Source: Conoideocrella luteorostrata
Taxonomy: Eukaryota; Ascomycota; Sordariomycetes; Hypocreales; Clavicipitaceae
Assembly: GCA_032433595.1 (NCBI GenBank)
Contig: JASWJB010000051.1
Span: 110,627-174,626 of the forward strand
DNA: 64,000 nt
Direction: 5' to 3'
Shown here piece after piece: positions 57,951-64,000 of this stretch. Position numbers and translations under genes: made by a program. Under the pieces are notes generated by a model that saw only the letters and a list, made by a program, of their open reading frames with translations, was not told where the DNA came from and searched no databases. Within the stretch, counting starts at the first letter, position 1. Each line of letters opens with the position of its first letter.

Positions 57951-60900
57951 TTAGAGCATGCTGAGCATGAAAGAAGTAAAAGTGGTGGCAAGTGTCAGAG
58001 TGGTGAAATATCCTGACATCTTAAGAGTGGCCCCAGCTGCGGTTGAATGTGAGGTTGTCACCGCGCTGGTGCTAGCAGAGACGCCACTGCTGATGTCGGT
58101 GCTGGAGCCTGCGTTCGTAGTCCCAGGGGTTGTACCCTGGGGTGTGGCACCCGACGATGTAGTATCGCCTACGGAACCAGTGCTTGATGCGCCGCTTGCT
58201 TTAGCTGTCCTTTCCGTCTCTACGCTTGATGCCGAGCTTGCGGTGTTTGAGGTCTGACTGACAGACCCGCCAGAGGGACCGCTAGAAGGACCGCCAGAGG
58301 GACCGTTGGATGAACTGCCAGAGGGACTGCCAGAGGGACTGCCAGAAGGTAAAGACGATGTGGGTGCTGGCTCAGAAACAAAAGTTTGAGATGCCGATGT
58401 CTCAGTGCTACCGGTTACTGTCGAGGCAAGAGAATCTGTAGGGCTCTGACCCGGAGTTGTGGTTGAGGTCACAGCCGTAAACCCTGGACCACTGGTATCA
58501 ATTTGCGAGCTCGTTCCCACTCCCGGCAGCTGCGAAACAATCGGGTCAGGCCCTCCTAGAGACGTAGTTGGCTTTTGTGTTTGACCACCTTCGCAATATC
58601 TGATGTACTGCCCTAACTTAGTATCTACGTAGTCCGAAGGATTCTTTGTAGGGTCGTTATTTCCTCTTATGCAGGTATAGCACGACTCACGACTGGCCTG
58701 AAAGGAGGAGCCCTTGGCGCACAGCGCATCAGATTTTCCAACCGATAAGGCAACTACTAAGGCGTCATTGCAATTATCATAGCACACTGCCGGGGTGGTG
58801 TTATCTCTCTTATGCTTGCATGACTTGCTCTCATCTTTCTTGTGAGTTCGAGCTCCCAAGGCACGAGTGGAGTGTGTTGTTTTGGGGTAAACAGATATCG
58901 AGGCTTGCGACTCCCAGTTACCGGTTGTGATAGTGGTGGTGTGCCCATTGATGACCTGGCGGTAGACTTCGAATTCGAAAATATCGTAAGACAGGCCAAA
59001 GGCTTCCGGGTTAAGATTGAAATAACCATATGATGGCGGGTAGTAGTTGGTCTTACATGCGTCCCAAGTGACATTGGTGTATGGAGGAGATGGGATACAG
59101 TACTTAGGGTCGCAGAGAAAATCGTCTGTGGGAACATCAGGCCACAGATTGCAACCGTTTGGCTTAGGTGGGTTGCATACAAAGCCCGGCTTGCAACCGA
59201 AAGTGAGATCTGACTTGGGATCAAGTGGTGCTGAAGCCCCCGTGGGAGATGGACACACAGTGGCCTTGAAGATTGGCGTAACTGTGACGGTACTGCCTGG
59301 CCGTGTGACTAGCGACGGAGGCAAGGTTTGGGGCTTGGTCTCAGTGATTGTTGAGCCTGGCAGAGTAATAACCCTCGTTGATTGCCCTTCAGTCACCGTG
59401 ACTACGGAGGAGGGCAGCGTCCTGGTGACAGTCACAACTTGCGTCATTCCAGGAATAGTTTGGGTATTTCCCGGAAGAGTGATTGTGCTTGGCTGCGCAG
59501 GAACTGTGACGGTCTCTCCTGGCTGTGTGACAGTCTTTTCTGGCTTTGTAATTGTCTCGCCTGGCTTAGTGACGGTTTCTCCCGGTCTTGTTACAGTTCC
59601 CCCCGGTATTGTGACGGTCTCTCCCGGTCGAGTAACCGTTTCTCCGGACTTTGTCACGGTTTCTCCAGGTTTTGTGATCGTCTCGCCAGGTTTTGTGACA
59701 GTCCAGCCCGGTCCAATGACCGTTTCTCCGGGCTTTGTAACGGTCTCCCCAGGCTTTGTAATAGTCTCGCCTGGTTTTGTGACTGTCTCTGCCGGCTTGG
59801 TGACGGTCTCGCCTGGTTTTGTGACTGTTTCTCCAGGCTTAGTCACGGTTTCTCCTGGTTTAGTGATAGTCTCGGCCGGTTTAGTAACTGTTACTGAAAT
59901 CGGCTTAGTGACGGTCTCTCCTGGTCTGGTAATTGTCTCCCCTGGTTTGGTAATTGTCTCTGCTGGCTTTGTAATCACGGTACCGGACTGCGTGATGGTT
60001 TCTGCTGGCTTGGTAACTGTCACTGCCGGCAGGGTAATTGTCACAGATACCGGCTTCGTCACGGTCTCTCCTGGTCGTGTGATAGTCTCTCCTGGCTTGG
60101 TAATTGTCTCAGCCGGCTTTGTAATCACGGTACCGGACTGCGTGATAGTTTCTGCGGGCTTTGTGATTGTCACCGCTGGTAGGGTAATTGTTACAGATAC
60201 TGGCTTTGTGACGGTTTCTCCTGGCCTTGTGATAGTCTCTCCTGGCTTAGTAATTGTCTCCGCCGGCTTCGTAATTATTGTCCCAGATAGTGTAATAGTC
60301 TCTGCGGGTTTCGTAACTGTCACTGCCGGTAGAGTAATTGTCACTGATACCGGCTTCGTAACGGTTTCTGGCTTCGTAATTGTCACAGCCGGCTTTGTAA
60401 TTACTGTTCCAGATAGTGTGACAGTTTCTGCAGGTCGAGTAATTGTTACCAGCACTGGCTTTGTAACAGTCTCTCCTGGTTGCGTGACAGTTACTGGCTT
60501 TGTGATTGTCTCTGCCGGCTTTGTAATTACCGTGCCAGATATGGTGACTGTTTCTGCTGGTTTGGTGACTGTAACGGATACCGGTTTCGTGAGAGTCTCT
60601 CCTGGCTGTGTGACGGTCTTGTCTGGTCGTGTAACTGTCTCGCCTGGTTTAGTAACTGTTCCTCCCGGTAGGGTAACCGTCTTCTCTGGTCTTGTAATGT
60701 ACGAAGTGACAGGATAGCTGGTCGACACTGTAGACACCAGAGTTGTATATATGGTGGTAGACTTGGTGACAATAACGGTGTTGTTGACAGTTTGAGTCAC
60801 AGGGTTCTCACTTATGATAGTCTTGGTTTGCACATAAGTTGTAGTCACCCAAAGTGTCGTGGAATCGATGACAGTCTTGGTGTCGTGTACAGTAGTGGGT

Positions 60901-61690
60901 ACTGGTACTGTGACGGGGACGGTTCGAGTTGCGATGACAGACTCAATCCCAGTGACAAACTGTGTCGTTGTGGTAGTTTTCCACTCTGTGACCGTAGTTG
61001 TGCGGCACCCATGGTTTGTTCGGCCCTTCAGTATTTGAACTTCAGGGGTGTCGTCATCAATGTGAGAAGAATCAGTTCGCTTCTGTACGTGACCCTCGCA
61101 GCTGTACAAATGTGTCAGTCCATATGTGCGATATACCAGCGTGAGAGGAATGACATGATCATAGCTCTTCCTGGATACAGATATTCTTGTACTTACTCTA
61201 CTGTTTTGGTCACCGTCACCGGATACGACTGAGCATTATATTAGAACGATCGATGTAAGTGTCATATGAGTTTTTAAACATACCGCCGCATAAGTGTTTG
61301 TCGCAGTTCTAGTAATGAACTGCGTAGTGTACTCCAATTTTGTCGTGCCGTCATGCTCTGTTGCCGTTAGGTAGTGCTAACAGCCCGCGTTAATATTGAA
61401 CTTGAAGACTTTGAATTTGCAAAACAACTCACCGTCTTATCTTGAAATACGGTGGAACTGAAGCACAAGTCAGCTTAATTATACTTCTACTTGTTGGTCA
61501 TGACGACTTACAAAATCGTGGTCAGGATTGTCCTGATAGTGATGGGACAGCATTTTTGACAGGCCGCTTCCTGAACTTGGTCAGGAAAATTGGCCTGGTC
61601 TATTCTGAACAGACCAGCAGTCTCAGCTCCTAATGCCGCGGCCGAAACGAAGAAGGCAGCCAGAAGCGCTGGGCAGGCTCCGATACGCAT
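57951..61690 (-). CDS. GPI-anchored, repeat-rich adhesin-like cell-wall protein
   Basis: Five minus-strand exons, 61690-61512, 61457-61433, 61376-61284, 61228-61197 and 61101-57951, give 1159 residues. Exon 1 encodes a signal peptide (MRIGACPALLAAFFVSAAALG) and a CQKCC motif. A Thr/Val-rich part (to about residue 240) leads into an array of heptads of the type T-V/I-T-K-P-G/A-E spanning about residues 240-665. A cysteine-rich domain (about 720-945) follows, with CKPGFVCNPPKPNGCNLW, CDPKYC and CYTCIRG. A Ser/Gly/Thr-rich stalk and a hydrophobic C-terminus (TLATTFTSFMLSML) suggest a GPI signal. The layout is that of fungal adhesins exposed on spores or hyphae. Ligand is unknown. The heptad count may vary between strains. 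Confidence 0.85.
59440..60710 (-). repeat. Coding minisatellite: 21-bp heptads inside 150-bp higher-order units
   Basis: The adhesin exon consists here of 21-nt units encoding T-V/I-T-K-P-G/A-E. Between about 59880 and 60400 a 50-residue (150-bp) block recurs about three times; each block has the same order of variants, VSVTITLP, AVTxTKP, AETIT, SGTxITKP, then AETITKP, GETITRP and GETVTKP. This indicates block duplication on top of unit duplication. Confidence 0.85.
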
Positions 61691-61790
61691 GATGTTTGGC
61701 CTCCTGCAATGCCCTACAGACAGCTGTGCTGGCTTCCCTCCAACGAGTGACTAGTCAAGCGAATGCTTGCGAATAACGATTGATAGCTCC

Positions 61791-61796
61791 TTTATA
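61791..61796 (-). promoter_or_regulatory. TATA box of the adhesin gene
   Basis: On the minus strand TATAAA (in CTATAAAGG) lies about 100 bp upstream of the adhesin ATG at 61690. A clear TATA box is unusual among the genes here and suits a strongly regulated surface protein. Confidence 0.5.
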
Positions 61797-62346
61797 GTAG
61801 CCCCCAAAAACGATTGGCAATTATGACAATGTGTCAGCATAAGCGATAGACGGGCTCAGTTGTTGAGTTGCTTTGAATGGCAAGTAATGGCACAGTCGAG
61901 AAGCGAATGTGATTACAACCCGTGCCCTTGCATGCCAAAACAGAGCTTCCCAGAACGAGCAGGCAAGCTCAGAGGATTCCAAATGTATGCTCAAGTGGTC
62001 GGAGGGGAGCGACAGGACTACTTTGCTGAGGAAGCTTGGGTCAAGTATGTCTCTCAGGCTCCAGCAAATCAGATGGTCTGTTCGGCAAAAAACTTAACAG
62101 AACAATACGTATTGTATGATGGTGCTCCGTTGTCTGTGGTCTATTTGGAAAAGCTAAGGACCCCGCAAGATGCACGGGACGGACAACCTTGTAAATAAAA
62201 ATGAACTTTCATCTCTTCTTATCCAAGCCATTTCCACGATGGCCTGCATGGTTACCCATGGTTATGTGCCAGGATGTCTTCGCCTACATCGGCTCAACGA
62301 CAGCCAACATCCATTTGCCCCATAGAACTACGAACTACTTGTTGTA

Positions 62347-62381
62347 TGGTGCTCCGTACTGTACATTACGGAGTACAGCAC
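62347..62381. repeat. Imperfect hairpin with GGTGCT/AGCACC arms around the 9-mer
   Basis: GGTGCT at 62347-62352 pairs with AGCACC at 62376-62381. The interior contains CTCCGTAC on one side and TACGGAGTA (62366-62374) on the other. Confidence 0.7.
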
Positions 62382-63775
62382 CGTACCAAGTTTGTCTTGG
62401 TGCAAATCTAGCTCAGCCTCGTAGCAGTCCGTAAGCAAGGCTTGCACGGGCCAAACCGTTGTCTCGGTTTTTTTGGAACAGAATGCTTACATGAGGAAGC
62501 GCGGTTGCGCGGCGGTCTGCCCAACATGGAATGAGGCTGTCGGGCTCCCTTCAATCCATGCCGTATCCTCGTATTCCACCGATCAATCGCCAGTAGTCAA
62601 GCTGCATAAATACAGACCAGCCGGACGTGTCACCAATGAGTATCGTTTATGCTCACTAAGCTGAACCTCAAGTCTACAACGCAAGACAGTAGGTAGTAAG
62701 ACAGTGGCGCACTCTTGCAGCATTCAGTCCAGCCGCACCAAGAATTCAAGGCGGAAAATCCCTCTCGGGCAGTGCACAATACGGCTTCAAAATAGAAGTA
62801 TTAGTCCAAAGGCGTCAGGCAGCAAGAGGTCGGGTCTCAAGATGGCGCGCTAGGCAAGTGGAAACTGTAGCGGGATTGGACATGACCTTCCAAGCCCTTG
62901 GGAAGCCAAACTTGTGTGTGCCCACGAGATTTTCGGACCTGACGAAAAGGAAGATGGCTGAAGCATTGCTTTTTTGGTGCTCACTCTAGCTCAGTCGGAC
63001 CGAAAATGGGCGTTGATAGTGTTGTGGTTGTTGATCCTCTCGAGCATCTTGTTGGTGATGTTGATTAATATGACAAATATGCGTCGACGGGCCCATAGTA
63101 GGCCCAGGTTTGGCCCAAGTTGATCTGCGCCTCTCCTGTTCAGGACGGGATTCTGGTAGGAGCACGGTAGTAGCAACTATGGGCAGGAGTTCTCCGCAGA
63201 CAGGCTAATACTGGCACAGTACTCCGTAGTCGTCAAGCACGACTTGCACACTATTGTATAATAATAATGCAAGGCGGCAGCAGGAGGTCGATAGCTCCTG
63301 CCAGCTTCATTTGTGAACACAGTACGGAGTACGATGTACTTATGTGAGTACTTTAGCTGTGCGGAGAATTGAGTATGCAGCTCGGTACCAAAGTACGTGA
63401 TTTCCAAGGTTGCTTGCCCAAACTAAACCTCATTTCGGGCCCCTCACCACCGGCCGGGTGAGACACATCTGCAAGTTATTCCGTATTTGTTTATAATCAT
63501 TTATGCAACGCCCCGGGATATCAGCAGGTTGCATGCAGTCAGATTGTAGCTCCAAATGGACGCCCCGTTTTGGCGTCACACAACATCTTATCAAGACATC
63601 CCGAGCCAGCCTCGTGGCCCGTCGTGGTCCATCCGGACCCGGACGTGGCTTGGTGCCTCGGTCAGCGCATGGTCCGAACCACCCTCCATCTTCGTCTCGG
63701 TTGGTCTTTTATTCGCGATATACTATTGTCTTTCTCTCGGACCCCGCTCGTCTCTCCACAATTGAGGGCTCAAGA

Positions 63776-64000
63776 ATGAAGCTGCCCCCGCGAAGGCACT
63801 ATCACAATGAGAAAGGATTCCACGTTACCTTGGGGTTTGGCGCGGCTGGGAGGGTTGCTGAGGAACTTTCGCGATTGTCGGCACACCCGAATCCCAGACC
63901 TTCGGCCACTGGCCATGGGACAAATGCATTCGCACTTGTTCTGGATGAGAGGATGGGGTTACAGTGCTTACGGATTACAACATTGACTGAGTTATTAATG
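63776..64000 (+). CDS. Possible 5' end of a gene running off the window
   Basis: From the ATG at 63776 a frame stays open for 75 codons to the right edge. The stretch FGAAGRVAEELSRLS resembles the start of iron-containing alcohol dehydrogenase or maleylacetate reductase proteins, but the following residues do not continue that resemblance. It may be a first exon, a decayed gene or chance. An open run of 75 codons alone is weak evidence. Confidence 0.25.
   Translation, partial: MKLPPRRHYHNEKGFHVTLGFGAAGRVAEELSRLSAHPNPRPSATGHGTNAFALVLDERMGLQCLRITTLTELLM

Larger units (their letters stand above)
3469..63331. repeat. Dispersed 9-mer TACTCCGTA / TACGGAGTA, 29 exact copies
   Basis: Exact copies by hand count start at 3469, 3476, 7317, 7927, 8006, 8326, 9212, 9676, 12401, 15406, 22978, 27382, 30304, 30867, 37026, 37568, 38423, 39060, 42967, 45558, 45885, 46244, 46384, 50163, 55041, 55048, 62366, 63220 and 63323. 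None falls in a coding exon of the models given here. At least ten further copies have one mismatch, for example at 8071, 9192, 23266, 37986, 42428, 45497, 46269 and 62350. Both orientations occur. Many lie 190-570 bp upstream of start codons. Confidence 0.9.
61691..63775. other. Long upstream region of the adhesin gene
   Basis: About 2.1 kb without an accepted gene. It contains a TATA box close to the adhesin start, a hairpin with a TACGGAGTA arm (62347-62381) and two more exact 9-mers (63220, 63323). A 103-codon ATG frame (61887-62198) was considered but not accepted. Confidence 0.55.

Noticed and set aside
59047..60717. A 556-codon open frame on the plus strand with VTVSPGF repeats
   Set aside because: It is the exact antisense of the adhesin heptads; their codons rarely give stops on the opposite strand. 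Signal peptide, spliced exons and Cys-rich domain support only the minus strand.
61887..62198. A 103-codon ATG frame upstream of the adhesin
   Set aside because: No recognisable domain and composition like the surrounding non-coding DNA. Short stretches near 62115-62155 resemble 62343-62490, but too weakly to call a duplication.
1..64000. tRNA, rRNA, CRISPR arrays, intact transposons
   Set aside because: I looked for T-loop-like GGTTCGAATCC boxes, spaced direct repeats and transposase or reverse-transcriptase motifs and found none. A tRNAscan and repeat-library search would be decisive.

Overview
This window reads as nuclear DNA of a filamentous ascomycete (Pezizomycotina, most likely a Sordariomycete and probably hypocrealean; the order is inferred, not proven). 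The genes are single units on both strands with short (about 50-180 nt) GT-AG introns, there are no operons, and fungal families such as a Zn2Cys6 regulator, a cAMP-receptor-like GPCR, Naf1, Bir1 and Cdc4-type myosin light chain are present. I resolved 22 complete genes and one 5'-truncated gene by joining exons in frame, plus one possible gene running off the right edge. Coding exons make up about half of the window.

Layout. 0-7 kb is dense housekeeping: the 3' end of the Rieske Fe-S protein, CCT alpha (TCP1), prolyl-tRNA synthetase and a LYC1-like acetyltransferase. 7-15.8 kb is sparser: long non-coding stretches around a short Zn2Cys6 factor, the GINS subunit Psf2 and a small secreted cysteine-rich protein in AT-rich surroundings. 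15.8-28.9 kb carries a secreted M28 aminopeptidase, Naf1 divergent from ALG9, a DUF1993 protein, a SulP/STAS sulfate permease and an F-box protein. 29-47 kb has few genes and is devoted to transport, sensing and secretion: two MFS transporters, a seven-helix receptor and a NucA/NucB-type secreted nuclease, separated by 0.7-3.7 kb of non-coding DNA. 47-64 kb has Bir1 (two BIR domains), a CoA-binding protein divergent from a methyltransferase, a Cdc4-like light chain, an M3 oligopeptidase and a repeat-rich GPI-type cell-wall adhesin.

The genes do not form one pathway. Loose themes are protein synthesis and folding (ProRS, CCT), glycosylation (ALG9), sulfate uptake, and a surface/secretome set (aminopeptidase, nuclease, small secreted protein, adhesin) typical of host- or substrate-associated fungi.

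The most unexpected signal is not a gene. The 9-mer TACTCCGTA / TACGGAGTA occurs at least 29 times by hand count, against about 0.5 expected by chance, always outside coding exons, and often in overlapping or inverted pairs. Other points worth checking are a decayed duplicate of the sulfate-permease C-terminal coding end just after its stop, an ambiguous 4-nt microexon inside a zinc cluster, a GC-AG intron, four introns ending in AAAG, and a possible membrane-anchored N-terminal extension of the M3 peptidase. I saw no CRISPR array, tRNA, rRNA or recognisable intact transposon.
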